A stretch of 64,000 bases of DNA from Rhynochetos jubatus (lineage: Eukaryota > Chordata > Aves > Eurypygiformes > Rhynochetidae): contig CM050690.1 of assembly GCA_027574665.1 (NCBI GenBank), positions 37,982,665 through 38,046,664 of the forward strand, given 5' to 3'. The notes beneath the pieces were generated by a model that was given only the letters and a program-made list of their open reading frames with translations, had not been told where the DNA came from and searched no databases. Both the position numbers and the translations under genes were made by a program. Positions 47,951-59,900 of this stretch are shown in pieces. Within the stretch, counting starts at the first letter, position 1. Each line of letters opens with the position of its first letter.

Positions 47951-50900
47951 ATGCAGAAAGTGGGTAAGAGCGTGGTCCTGGCGCTGCCTTCTCTGAGCAG
48001 CCTGGTTTCCCTCCTCTTCCAGCTGTCGCGTGACAAGTTCTGCCTGTCGCAGAAGGGAAGCGAGGGCTGCCCTACCCCGGCCTGCTGTTGTGGGGTAAGC
48101 CGGCGTAGGGCCTGCTCTCTTCAGGGCCCTTTAGCAGCATTACTGCCGCCCCAGACTTCCCTCCTAGGGCCAGCAGTTCCTGTAGTACTGCCGCGGAGTG
48201 GCCGGGTAGCCCGCGCAAGGTGCCGGGGTCAGGGGTACGCTGGGAGCTCGGCTCTCAGCCCCATGTTCGAGCCATCCTGTCAGCCAGAGGCCTCCCGTTG
48301 GTCCTCAGACGGGATGCTGTTCGTGTTCTCAGCTGCAGGTTTGAGGCACCGAGAGTGTCACAAGCCTTCCCGCTCCTGTTGTTCAGGAGCGTTTCTCGAA
48401 AGTGAAGGCAGAGCGAGCGCGAGCTTAGGGCTCTTCTGCAGAAACAAGGCAGCGTGTGTTGGTGGCAGGCTTTTCGGTGGTGCTGTTTTTCAAAGAAAAC
48501 CCCTCTGGTTTTCTGCATTTGCGTTAGAGCTTCGTGATTCAGAGTTCATCATTTTCTAGACAAAATCCGGGCTTTAGACCAGCGGAGGAGCGCTTAGCTG
48601 CGTGTGGTTTTTCTGTAAGGGAAAAAGAGGTAAATGCTGCTCCAGGTGCAATAGTCTGGGGTTTTTTCATGGCCTGGTAGGTTACAGTTGCGATGCGTGT
48701 TCCCCGAAGGAGCTCGTTTTGTTTTTACAGGACGGCGTGTTTATCCTGTTTCCAGGGCTTGTTTTCTGTCGGTGAGGATGTTCTTGCTAAAGGCAGGCCG
48801 TCTTAGTGCTGGGGGATGCGGCAGTCCTTGGCTTGTTTCTGATGGTCAGCAACAGAGCTGTGAACGAGAAACGCTTCTCGCTTTTGAAAAGCTAAAACCT
48901 GAGCCGCTGCGCGCCTGGGCTTGATCGTAAGAATGTCCTGCCTCTCCGATTTAATTTTCCAGGATTCCATCTGGAAGGACAGAGGCAGGGTACCGCTGTC
49001 TGTCTGTCCGTGCACCCCCGCACTCCCCAGCTGCGTGGCATTTGCCTAAGAGTTTTTGGGTTTGTCGCCTTGCTCTTTGACATTTACTGGCCTACCGGTT
49101 TAGAAACGTGGGGCCCGGCCATGCCATCCGTGCGTGTCTGGAAGTCCCCGAGGCTGGTGGTGTCCTTCTGAATACAGTCAGGCAGAGCAGTTGGTGATGT
49201 AATTTCACGTTCGGCACTGTCGGTGAGCGAAGCGAGCTCTAACCACAGCCAGAACTATCACACGCTGACTGGATAAATGCCTCGGAACGCCCTGTTGAGA
49301 AATCCTAAGCAGGGATTCCACCGAGACTTACCCTTTTTCCCTTTTCTCCCTCTCCATCCTCTTCCCTGATTTTGTTAGAATGGAGCCGTTTGTTGCAAAG
49401 TTGGAGGAAGCCACTCAGGCCCAGACAGCGCCAGGTGGGTACGTACGGTGTCCTTGGTTCATACGGTAGCTCTGCAAGTCTTGGGCAGCTCAAAGCGAAT
49501 TGCAAGCTCAGGGCCCCGTTCCCTTTCCTCTTCCCTGGGCATTTGCTGGGATGAAGGCCTGAGAGATACTTTCTGCCCTGAGTGAAGTTACAAAGTGTTT
49601 CAAAACACCAGCTGCAGGGGAGCCGTGAAAGGGTTGCAGTTTAGCCGCCTTTGCCTGTGCAGTCCTCAGTAACGGTGTTGGTGTTTGGAGGCGCACAACT
49701 GGTTCTTTCGGGTACCGCAGTTTGAATTCCGGTTTTGTGTTCTTTCCGACTGACTAGCGAAAGGACTGACTGGCTTGACGTGCAGCTTGTTTGATAGTCA
49801 GTAGCATGGTAAAAGAATGGGCTGCGGGTCTCGGGTCACAGACTAGCCCTTTGCTCGCTGCAGCTCTTTAACCTGCTGCTGAGCGCTGGGTGTTCCTTGC
49901 TGGTGCTGGGTCGTAAAGCCCTTCACGAGCGGGAAGATGTTTCAGCATTCTCCAGTGGCAGGATCCCAGCGTTCAGGAACGCTGTTAGGATTGCCATTAG
50001 ATAGTTGAAATGTGGCGGTTTTGGTTGTGTCTTCCTTCAGGTTTGCGGGACTGAGTGCAAGCAAAACCTCTTGTTGGCCTCGGGGAATCAGAAGGTCAGT
50101 GACGGTATTTGTTTGGAAGCAGCTTTACAGACGTCTTCTGTTAGCGGATCTCCGAGCAGAAAAGCAGCCCAGGTGGTTAAAGAGACGCTGGGCTGCCTTT
50201 CGCTTTGGGTGCTGTGTGCTGATGCTGCCGGTTGTCAAAAGAGCCGTTGAAATGTCTCCTTTCTGCTGAGCAAGAGGAATGGTGCTCTGGCTAAGAGCTG
50301 CTCTCGGGAATGCCCCAAGCAGCTGCTCTGTGGGCTGCTCGCTTCCACCAGGAATGTGACAAAACGCGGTCTCTGTCGAACCCCGAGCCTCGGGGACGCT
50401 GAGCAAAGTCCAGCGAAGCATTTAACGTTGTTCGCAATTGTCTGTGTGTGTTGACCGCTGCTAAGAAAGTGATCAGCCGTTCCCTAAATTGTGTGACTTG
50501 GAACTGACTGAAATACTAGTTGGAAAACACGGTGGTGGGCGCCTATTTCTGCAGTGCATGCAGGCTCTCAGCTGACTTGTCTTCCCATGCAATGTGGTGC
50601 TTATGACTGACTTTGGAATACTGTTGACGTTTCTTTACTTATTTAAAGGCACATCGCGTGAATGCAGTGTCAGCTTATTGGGGTAGTAGGTACTGCAGGT
50701 GTTCAGTTGTGCTGGAGAGGGCAGTGTGGCATTGGGTGAAGACCCTTCTACTGGAATGGGTTGTGAGAACTGCTGTGTGGGTCCATGTGACTTGGGTTTG
50801 TTTAGTCGTAGTCATTTCTGAATGCGGGTTACCCAAAGCCGCTTGAATGAAGCGGACAGCAGGGTGTCCCACTTGTCCTCCCGTTTTGCAGTGGTGCCTG

Positions 50901-52496
50901 AAGGGTGATTAGCCTCTGAGATAGTATTTAAAATAGTAGTTGGCACTTGAAAGCACGGCTGCAGCCCTGTAAATGTTCCTTGCTGATGAGGTTTGGGCCC
51001 AGATGAAGAGTATTTTTTTTCTTTCAAGAAGACATTTAGATTAGAAACCTGAGGCTATTTTATCTTGGAAAGAGTCAGCGTTTTCTCTCTCCGTCTTGGC
51101 TTTCTGGAGGACAGAGCTGGCTATAAGTGCAGTAATATTTGCGCTCTTCGATGTGCTTCAGTTCATGCTCAAGAACGGCAGAAGCCTCGTTCGTGGCCTT
51201 GTTCGAAGACCTCTGGCGGGTGACCTTATGGCAGTTCGTTTGCATGTTGCTTTTGCTCTGTTGCTACATTTCTCGTGTTCCCGAATGAACAAATTGGGGG
51301 GGTTGTCCTTTTTTTTCCCTTCAGGCTGGTGCAGACAGCGCAATGTCCTTCCTCGCAGCAGAGGCGTCAGTTTGGGAACCTTTGTAAGGGACTGCAAAGC
51401 TGACATCGTTGCAGCCTTTCCGAAAGCAGGGATACGGCTGTAACGGAAATTGGGCGAGGTACGTAGGTAAGGAGCAACTTGCTTGATGCGTTTGTCTGTA
51501 GGTTCGTCAGTGGGAGGATCGCAGCTGCAGATCGCTGGCGTAGAAGGAGGTATCTGAAGTCTCCTGGGCAGACACTCACTCATTAGGGTTTTACCTAAGC
51601 ATGACTTAGGTGTGTTCTCTTGGACAGCGTGTGAGTGGATGCCCTTCCTAGTAGCCCCAGCCCTGTTTGGGGAGCCTGAATTGCGCCTCGGAAGAAGTTT
51701 TCACGGGGTCTGATCTGTGTCAGCGGGGCTAGGAAACCTTGGGAATCGAGGCCGAGCTTAGTCTTTGAGACTGGACGCGCGCCGTTGTCCGGGAGGATCG
51801 GCGATAGCCCTGAGATTGCCTGTAGCCCTGGGTGTAAAACTAGCGGCAAGGGAAGGATGGCGTGAGGTGGGCACCGGGCTTGTTCCTCGTTAGTTTACGT
51901 GGATCTTTACTTACCTCTGCCAGAGCGTAGGCTGCAGGCCGGCAGGGAAAAGAGACAAAACCGTGGGAGTGTGAAGGAGTGCAGCCAGAGCACAAGTGGT
52001 GTGACATCACTGGTGCCAGCGAGCGTTTTGTCACAGGGGAAATGTGTTCAGGGAAGACACCTACTAGTCGTGTGGTTCTTCACTGAGATTATTTGCTTGT
52101 GGCAGAGGGTGAGGAGACGATGCGGAAGTTTTTGGCGCTGAAGAGAGGGAAGAGAAGGTCGTCCCACGGAGGTGCACAACACTTCCAATGGCCTCAGGGC
52201 ATCACCAAAAAAAAAAAGGATTTGCAGAGTTAGTGTATTTTCTTCAGGTAGGAAGGGAGTCGTTCTGCATACATTCTGCCCACAATCCATTTGTTTGCTG
52301 CAGCCTGCTGACCCAAGCAGCCTTGTAATTTTGTGAGGATGTACGGTGTGCTTTTTTGTCTTGCAGGTGGAAGACGTCTTGGAACTCTCTTTCCAGGGAG
52401 AAGATGATGTGAAACTTGATATTTTCTTCCTCTGCGAAGAGGGTGATCGCACATGAAATGGAGGAACCGGGTCCAAATTGGGCAAGAAATTGAAGC
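47951..52496 (+). pseudogene. FKTN: FKTN (fukutin) 5' partial pseudogene, unit A
   Basis: Blocks align with human fukutin, a Golgi ribitol-phosphate transferase for alpha-dystroglycan. 47951-48055 holds codons 1-35 with the membrane anchor (SVVLALPSLSSLVSLLFQL). 49379-49438 is a 60-nt exon (NGAVCCKVGGSHSG...W) equal in length and phase to human codons 36-55. From 50041 a weaker block reads NLLLASGNQKV. 51325-51458 reads WCRQRNVLP and LGTFVRDCKADIVAAF. 52367-52495 reads [21 protein letters not shown]. Broken features: the donor after codon 35 is GG instead of GT, a TAA lies at 51441, and a TGA replaces a Trp codon at 52454. The middle exons and the last exon are missing. The catalytic domain is therefore incomplete. 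Confidence 0.88.
50425..50530 (+). repeat. Intra-unit direct repeat, copy 2, unit A
   Basis: Partner of 47436-47540, inside the FKTN-derived part. The unit B counterparts are 56466-56570 and 59460-59565. Confidence 0.65.
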
Positions 52497-53124
52497 GTGA
52501 ACTGGATCCGCACCTCTGAGAGGAAAGGAAGTGAGCAAGTTGGTGTGTGGTATTTGCGGTTTGTGTGGTGTTACCTGGCACAGTCTGTGCTCTTTGTGGG
52601 CAAGGCCGCTCTCAGAGGAGAATCGGTGGGGATTTTGCACTTTGAGAGCAGAGAAGTGGAGGAGGGCAGTCCTGTGCCTTACTGGAGAGGTGCTGGGCTT
52701 GTCACACGTCAGTTCCCGTGGAATCAAAAGCGCTGCTGGCGTGTGAGCTATCAAGCAGGTCTGAGCTGGACTGTGAGTGAGCTCTTGAGTTAAACGCCAG
52801 CGGTGAGAAAGAAGTCTCTCGAGGTGCGTTTGTTGCCCAAACTGATTTTGCAGTAAAGAATGACGCCTTAGGCATCCGTCTCGATGACGGAGCCCTGTGG
52901 CAGAAAGCCTTGTGGCGGTGGTGTTCGTGTTCCGAAAATGGAAGTCTAAGTAGGATCGCACGTCCCTGGTTTCATCCCTTTGGATATTAAATCAGCAAAT
53001 GAGTATGACAAATGAGTCCAGGCGGTGGGACTGAGGAAAGGGGACGGAAGACGATGCAGGAACCCTGCTGAGCTGTGTGGCGATGCAATCCGGAAAAGCA
53101 AAGCTAAGCCAGGGTTAGCAAGGG
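52497..53124. other. Unit A tail beyond the last FKTN block
   Basis: Probably FKTN intron sequence up to the amplicon junction. The final fukutin exon (YLFPKFTLCW region) is not present before the junction. Confidence 0.5.
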
Positions 53125-53698
53125 AAGCACCAAGGAGGGCTTCTGCTGCCACGTAAAGAGCAAAGCAGGCAAGGAGAGTACGCACGCGCCTGCTGGCCAA
53201 ATGGGCCGAGCGATGCAGTGACAGCACGGGCGTGGAAAGCTGAGGTACTCGGGGCCTTCTTCATCTCAGCCTTTGCTGACACTGTCCCCAGCTCTGTCAG
53301 GGATCGAGGAGCAGAGGAATTCCGGCATCAGAAGCCAGGCAAGTCGGGGGTCTCCTAAGAAACCTTGCCCAAAGACCATGAGGGGGTCGAGTGAGCTGGC
53401 TGATGTCACGGCCAGGCCACCCCCTGTCACCTGTGAAAGACTGTGGGGCTTGGGGCAGGTACCAAAGACTAGAGGGGGCCACATGGTGCAGCCCACCTGC
53501 CAGAATGGGCAAGAGGGTGGGCTGAGGCACTGCGGGGCTGTCCTCCTCGCTTCCGGCCCTGGGCAAGGTATGGACCGAGTCCTCCTGGTAGCCACGCCTG
53601 GCCACAGGAGGAAGCAGCACGGGTGGGGACAGCAACGGCAGCTACACTGTCAGAAATGCCCAGACTATTCCTGTAGTTTTCATGCCTCGGTTGGATTC
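53125..53698. other. Unit B, left segment downstream of the Topors-like gene
   Basis: Same content as the left segment of unit A; no gene recognised. Confidence 0.4.
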
Positions 53699-53809
53699 TT
53701 TATTTGTTAGAGCCAGATGAATCCCGTCTGTCTCCCAGTGCCAGCGGGGCCTGGCGGGTGCCCCAGCTGCCGGTCCGGCCCTGGTTTCGCCAGCTCCCGG
53801 GGCAGCGTC

Positions 53810-54820
53810 CTACTGTTGCCGACGGGGTGGCCTCTTGTCTGGCGGCGAAGTGGCCTCGTGGCCGCCAGCCTTCCTCTTTGGGGCTCGCCGCGGCCCGCGC
53901 GGGGAGCGTTGGTCGCCCTGGCTGGGAGTGGAGGGCCCGGGCACAGCCTCCTCTGGGCGCTCCTGCGGCTCTTGCGGCTCCCCGCGGGTGGGAACGGGGG
54001 CAGAGGAGGGGCTGCCGCGCCCCCCCCGGCGGGCAGCCGATGACGTGCTGGGGACCTCTTCTGCCTCCCGTCTGTCGGGATGGCGGGAGGGGGCTGGGTT
54101 GGGGGCAGCAGCGTCCCCTTGGGAGGCTGCAGCTCTCGGGACAGCTGTGGGGCTGCTCTCCCGCTCCCTGGCCGCACGGCCATCCTCCGGGCCCAGCCGA
54201 CGTTGCGCCTCGCCACTGCACCGGTCCACGATGGCGTCGAGAAGCCCCTGGACAAAGCTCCTCGTGTGCCTGCCCAGGGAGGCCCGCAGCAGCCGGATGA
54301 GAGGCCTCTCATCCAGGCCAAAGTATTGCAGGCAGAATAGAATGAGGCGCTGCGCTGCTGCTGCTTCCTGGTCGCCCTGAAAGAGCCGCCCCAGCTCCTG
54401 ATGCAGCCAGGGCAGCACGGGATGGAGGGCAGCGGGGTAGAGGCGGAAGAGGCGCGCCCAGGCGTGCGCGTGGAAGCCGCCCGCTGGAGCCTGCAGCAGC
54501 GGCCCCGCGCCTGCCGGCCGGGGTGCCGCAACCTGACGGAGGCGGTGGGTGGCCGGCTGTCGGGGAGCTCTTCCTGTCAGCCCGCCGCCGACGGATGGAG
54601 CGGCAGGCGGTGGGAGGACGTGCTCCTCAAAGTCGTCGTCCGCCCGCAGCGAGTGCACGATGGAGGCTGCGCGCCTCTTGCAGAGGGGGCACTCGGGCTT
54701 GCTCTCAGCCCACCGCCGGATGCACCCGTAACAGAAGCGGTGGAGGCAAGGAATCACGTAGCTGGCCTGCTCCCAGCCGTTCAGGCATATTGGGCAGCAG
54801 TTGTCCAGCTCCGTGGCCAT
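53810..54820 (-). CDS. Topors-like RING E3 ligase, copy B
   Basis: 336 codons, intact, with all eight RING ligands. It differs from copy A by two residues in the Pro/Ser-rich tail (Ser to Gly, Gln to Pro) and by about two silent changes. The RING and the post-RING region are identical. The 5'UTR intron sites (55021-54906) and the poly(A) signal (53699-53704) are kept. Confidence 0.88.
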   Translation of the reverse strand: MATELDNCCPICLNGWEQASYVIPCLHRFCYGCIRRWAESKPECPLCKRRAASIVHSLRADDDFEEHVLPPPAAPSVGGGLTGRAPRQPATHRLRQVAAPRPAGAGPLLQAPAGGFHAHAWARLFRLYPAALHPVLPWLHQELGRLFQGDQEAAAAQRLILFCLQYFGLDERPLIRLLRASLGRHTRSFVQGLLDAIVDRCSGEAQRRLGPEDGRAARERESSPTAVPRAAASQGDAAAPNPAPSRHPDRREAEEVPSTSSAARRGGRGSPSSAPVPTRGEPQEPQERPEEAVPGPSTPSQGDQRSPRGPRRAPKRKAGGHEATSPPDKRPPRRQQ

Positions 54821-54905
54821 GCTGTCCGCGTGCTGCGGTGGGCTGGGGGGAGCGGGGGGTGACCAGCTGCTGCCTCTCACTGCCGCTGCAGCCGCGGGCG
54901 TTGCG

Positions 54906-55021
54906 CTAGGAAAAGAAGAGGGGCCATAGGCGTTGGCTGCTGCAGGGAGGGCTGGAAGACATGCCCTGGCCCTCCCAGCTCCCCACCCCGGGCTGAGCGT
55001 TCCCCTCCCCTCCCAGCTCAC
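54906..55021 (-). other. 5'UTR intron of the Topors-like gene, unit B
   Basis: Same donor as in A. The acceptor reads CTTCTTTTCCTAG, one base different, and still has a good pyrimidine tract. Confidence 0.6.
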
Positions 55022-55505
55022 CTCTGCTGCCGCGAGCGTGCCTCCTGGGGGTCCCGGCTGCCTGAAGCTGGCAGGGCCGGGGAGAATCCTTCGACGGCTC
55101 TGGGGTCGGGCACCGAGAGTGGCCGCCAACGACCGCCCCAGCGCAACGCCAGCACCAGAAGCAGCCTGGCGCGACTACTCCAGACCTCGCCACCTCGCTC
55201 AGCTGGAGTCCGGGCACAAGCTGGCTGCGTGAGACTCAGCCCCCAGATGTGAGCAGTGAGGAGCATGTGTCACAATGCACAGCTCGAAGACATCACAATC
55301 CGTTGCTCGGAGACGGGGCGGTCCGTCCCTCGCTGACACCGGAACCCGGTGCTCGGGGACGTCACCGTCCATCCTGCAGGCCCCCTGCATGCCCCCATTG
55401 CTTGTCTTGCGCTCGGCATCAGTGTTTCCCATTGGACACCGAGGCCTCGGCCGTTTCTTCCCAGGGCGCAGTCAGCTCGCTGAGGCCGTGGCAGCCGTAT
55501 CCTGA

Positions 55506-55698
55506 CACGTGTGGCAAGAGGTTGCCCAGGGAAGTTGTGGAAGCCTCATCCTTGGATGTGTTCGAGGCCAGGCTGGACGAGGCTTTGAGCAGCCTGCTGT
55601 GGCGGGAGGCGTCCCTGCCCATGGCAGGGGAGCTGGAACTAGATGCGCTTTAAGGTCCCTTCCACCCCAAAAGCATTCTGTGATTCTATGACCCTATG
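55506..55698 (+). mobile_element. CR1 LINE 3' end, unit B
   Basis: Copy of the 46476-46668 element. It was part of the unit before amplification. Confidence 0.9.
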
Positions 55699-55984
55699 TT
55701 GGCCATCTCTTGGTTTTATGTCTCCTTACCCTCCTCTGATTTGATTGGTAACAAGTGAAATGAATTTTCCCCAGGTTGGGTCCGTTTTGCCCGTGGCAGG
55801 TGTTGGTGAAGGATCTCTCCCTGTCCTTAACCCAAGCCACGAGCCTTTAGTGGCTTCTATTTTCTCCCCTGCCCAGCTGAGGAGGGCCCTGAGAGAGCAG
55901 CTTTGGTGGGCACCTGGCCTCCAGCCAGGGTCAAGCCACCACAGTCCTTCCCGGGGCCCTTGGCGAGAGCCTGGTGCCCCTGAG

Positions 55985-56330
55985 CCCTCTCTTGTTCAGG
56001 CTGAACAGTCCCAGCCCTCTCAGCCTTTCCTCAGTGGAGAGATCCTCCAGGCCCTTCAGCATCTTCCTGGCCCTTGGCCGGGCTCTCTGCGGCAGCTCCT
56101 CCTCTCTCTCGTCCTGGGCAGCCCAGAGCTGGATGCAGCACTCCAGGGGAGGCCGCAGCAGTGCTGAGCAGAGGGCAAGGACGCCCTCCGTCCACCTGCT
56201 GGCAGCGCTCGTCCTGGGGCAGCCCAGCAGACCGTCGGCCATTGCCACGGCGGCTCACGGCTGGCCCGTTGTGCGTGTCAGTGTCCCCCAGGACGCCCAG
56301 GTCCTTGTCTGCAAAGCCGAGACGCACCAC
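55985..56330 (-). mobile_element. CR1 LINE fragment, reverse, unit B
   Basis: Copy of the 46955-47300 element. Confidence 0.85.
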
Positions 56331-56570
56331 ACGCGGAAAGGCTGTGCAGCGGCCTTGCAGGCTGCGGGGGCGTCTGCCAGCAGGGCTGGGGGAGCCCGGG
56401 CGGGGCGCGGGGCGAGAGCGTGTGGGGCTGCCCAGAGCCTGAGGCTTCGGAGCGGGAGGCAGCGCCGTGTTGTCAGCAACTGTGTGTGTGTTGGGCAGCG
56501 CTGAGGAAGTGACCAGCCGTTGGCTAAACTGTGCGCCTTGGCAGTGACTTGACTGCCAGCCGGCAAACGG

Positions 56571-56985
56571 AGGGCTGGGGCCCGAGGGAGCACGGCGCGG
56601 GCTCCCCGCTTTCTCTGCCCCCGCCGGGCCCGAGGCCGGGCCCGGGGGCGAGCTCTGCGCCCGTCGCGCGTGCGTGCACGACGGCGGGCGGCGCTTTACG
56701 GCGGGGCGGCGCTTTACGGCTGGGAGCAGCCGCAGCGCGGGTGAGGGCGGCCGCGCCAGTTGGAGCCGGCGGTGGCCCGCGGCGGGGGAGCGCGATGGAG
56801 CGGGCACGGCACGGCACGGCACGGCACGGCACGGCACGGCACGGCACGGGCTCCCGCTCGGGCCCGCTGGCTGCAGCCGGAGGGCTGGCGGCGCGGCCTG
56901 CTCGGCAGGGAGCGGCTGGGAAAGCGGAGAGGAGGAGCGAGGCCGCGCAGCTCGCGGGCGGTGAGCGGGAGCGCCCCGAAGGCTG
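56571..56985 (+). promoter_or_regulatory. CpG-rich FKTN-derived promoter, unit B
   Basis: Same as in unit A, with the GGCGCTTTACGGC pair conserved. Confidence 0.6.
56806..56845 (+). repeat. (ACGGC)8 pentanucleotide microsatellite, unit B
   Basis: Eight perfect copies against seven in unit A. This explains the 5-bp change in offset between the units. Confidence 0.95.
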
Positions 56986-59900
56986 ATGCAGAAAGTGGGT
57001 AAGAGCGTGGTCCTGGCGCTGCCTTCTCTGAGCAGCCTGGTTTCCCTCCTCTTCCAGCTGTCGCGTGACAAGTTCTGCCTGTCGCAGAAGGGAAGCGAGG
57101 GCTGCCCTACCCCGGCCTGCTGTTGTGGGGTAAGCCGGCGTAGGGCCTGCTCTCTTCAGGGCCCTTTAGCAGCATTACTGCCGCCCCAGACTTCCCTCCT
57201 AGGGCCAGCAGTTCCTGTAGTACTGCCGCGGAGTGGCCGGGTAGCCCGCGCAAGGTGCCGGGGTCAGGGGTACGCTGGGAGCTCGGCTCTCAGCCCCATG
57301 TTCGAGCCATCCTGTCAGCCAGAGGCCTCCCGTTGGTCCTCAGACGGGATGCTGTTCGTGTTCTCAGCTGCAGGTTTGAGGCACCGAGAGTGTCACAAGC
57401 CTTCCCGCTCCTGTTGTTCAGGAGCGTTTCTCGAAAGTGAAGGCAGAGCGAGCGCGAGCTTAGGGCTCTTCTGCAGAAACAAGGCAGCGTGTGTTGGTGG
57501 CAGGCTTTTCGGTGGTGCTGTTTTTCAAAGAAAACCCCTCTGGTTTTCTGCATTTGCGTTAGAGCTTCGTGATTCAGAGTTCATCATTTTCTAGACAAAA
57601 TCCGGGCTTTAGACCAGCGGAGGAGCGCTTAGCTGCGTGTGGTTTTTCTGTAAGGGAAAAAGAGGTAAATGCTGCTCCAGGTGCAATAGTCTGGGGTTTT
57701 TTCATGGCCTGGTAGGTTACAGTTGCGATGCGTGTTCCCCGAAGGAGCTCGTTTTGTTTTTACAGGACGGCGTGTTTATCCTGTTTCCAGGGCTTGTTTT
57801 CTGTCGGTGAGGATGTTCTTGCTAAAGGCAGGCCGTCTTAGTGCTGGGGGATGCGGCAGTCCTTGGCTTGTTTCTGATGGTCAGCAACAGAGCTGTGAAC
57901 GAGAAACGCTTCTCGCTTTTGAAAAGCTAAAACCTGAGCCGCTGCGCGCCTGGGCTTGATCGTAAGAATGTCCTGCCTCTCCGATTTAATTTTCCAGGAT
58001 TCCATCTGGAAGGACAGAGGCAGGGTACCGCTGTCTGTCTGTCCGTGCACCCCCGCACTCCCCAGCTGCGTGGCATTTGCCTAAGAGTTTTTGGGTTTGT
58101 CGCCTTGCTCTTTGACATTTACTGGCCTACCGGTTTAGAAACGTGGGGCCCGGCCATGCCATCCGTGCGTGTCTGGAAGTCCCCGAGGCTGGTGGTGTCC
58201 TTCTGAATACAGTCAGGCAGAGCAGTTGGTGATGTAATTTCACATTCGGCACTGTCGGTGAGCGAAGCGAGCTCTAACCACAGCCAGAACTATCACACGC
58301 TGACTGGATAAATGCCTCGGAACGCCCTGTTGAGAAATCCTAAGCAGGGATTCCACCGAGACTTACCCTTTTTCCCTTTTCTCCCTCTCCATCCTCTTCC
58401 CTGATTTTGTTAGAATGGAGCCGTTTGTTGCAAAGTTGGAGGAAGCCACTCAGGCCCAGACAGCGCCAGGTGGGTACGTACGGTGTCCTTGGTTCATACG
58501 GTAGCTCTGCAAGTCTTGGGCAGCTCAAAGCGAATTGCAAGCTCAGGGCCCCGTTCCCTTTCCTCTTCCCTGGGCATTTGCTGGGATGAAGGCCTGAGAG
58601 ATACTTTCTGCCCTGAGTGAAGTTACAAAGTGTTTCAAAACACCAGCTGCAGGGGAGCCGTGAAAGGGTTGCAGTTTAGCCGCCTTTGCCTGTGCAGTCC
58701 TCAGTAACGGTGTTGGTGTTTGGAGGCGCACAACTGGTTCTTTCGGGTACCGCAGTTTGAATTCCGGTTTTGTGTTCTTTCCGACTGACTAGCGAAAGGA
58801 CTGACTGGCTTGACGTGCAGCTTGTTTGATAGTCAGTAGCATGGTAAAAGAATGGGCTGCGGGTCTCGGGTCACAGACTAGCCCTTTGCTCGCTGCAGCT
58901 CTTTAACCTGCTGCTGAGCGCTGGGTGTTCCTTGCTGGTGCTGGGTCGTAAAGCCCTTCACGAGCGGGAAGATGTTTCAGCATTCTCCAGTGGCAGGATC
59001 CCAGCGTTCAGGAACGCTGTTAGGATTGCCATTAGATAGTTGAAATGTGGCGGTTTTGGTTGTGTCTTCCTTCAGGTTTGCGGGACTGAGTGCAAGCAAA
59101 ACCTCTTGTTGGCCTCGGGGAATCAGAAGGTCAGTGACGGTATTTGTTTGGAAGCAGCTTTACAGACGTCTTCTGTTAGCGGATCTCCGAGCAGAAAAGC
59201 AGCCCAGGTGGTTAAAGAGACGCTGGGCTGCCTTTCGCTTTGGGTGCTGTGTGCTGATGCTGCCGGTTGTCAAAAGAGCCGTTGAAATGTCTCCTTTCTG
59301 CTGAGCAAGAGGAATGGTGCTCTGGCTAAGAGCTGCTCTCGGGAATGCCCCAAGCAGCTGCTCTGTGGGCTGCTCGCTTCCACCAGGAATGTGACAAAAC
59401 GCGGTCTCTGTCGAACCCCGAGCCTCGGGGACGCTGAGCAAAGTCCAGCGAAGCATTTAACGTTGTTCGCAATTGTCTGTGTGTGTTGACCGCTGCTAAG
59501 AAAGTGATCAGCCGTTCCCTAAATTGTGTGACTTGGAACTGACTGAAATACTAGTTGGAAAACACGGTGGTGGGCGCCTATTTCTGCAGTGCATGCAGGC
59601 TCTCAGCTGACTTGTCTTCCCATGCAATGTGGTGCTTATGACTGACTTTGGAATACTGTTGACGTTTCTTTACTTATTTAAAGGCACATCGCGTGAATGC
59701 AGTGTCAGCTTATTGGGGTAGTAGGTACTGCAGGTGTTCAGTTGTGCTGGAGAGGGCAGTGTGGCATTGGGTGAAGACCCTTCTACTGGAATGGGTTGTG
59801 AGAACTGCTGTGTGGGTCCATGTGACTTGGGTTTGTTTAGTCGTAGTCATTTCTGAATGCGGGTTACCCAAAGCCGCTTGAATGAAGCGGACAGCAGGGT

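Larger units (their letters stand above)
44094..53124. repeat. Tandem amplicon unit A (9031 bp)
   Basis: First complete unit of a head-to-tail array. It contains a Topors-like gene (minus), two CR1 fragments, a CpG-rich FKTN promoter and a FKTN 5' pseudogene (plus). It begins at AAGCACCAAGG and ends in GGGTTAGCAAGGG, where unit B restarts. By eye about 25 substitutions and small indels separate A from B, about 99.7% identity. Confidence 0.97.

Noticed and set aside
52230-52961. 243-codon minus frame across the last FKTN block
   Set aside because: It is antisense to the fukutin exon and its intron, with no domain and a composition unlike a globular protein.
56031-57071. 346-codon minus frame with a CRAVP repeat
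   Set aside because: It is the antisense of the ACGGC microsatellite and the FKTN promoter, joined to CR1 sequence. In unit A the one-pentamer difference breaks it into two frames.
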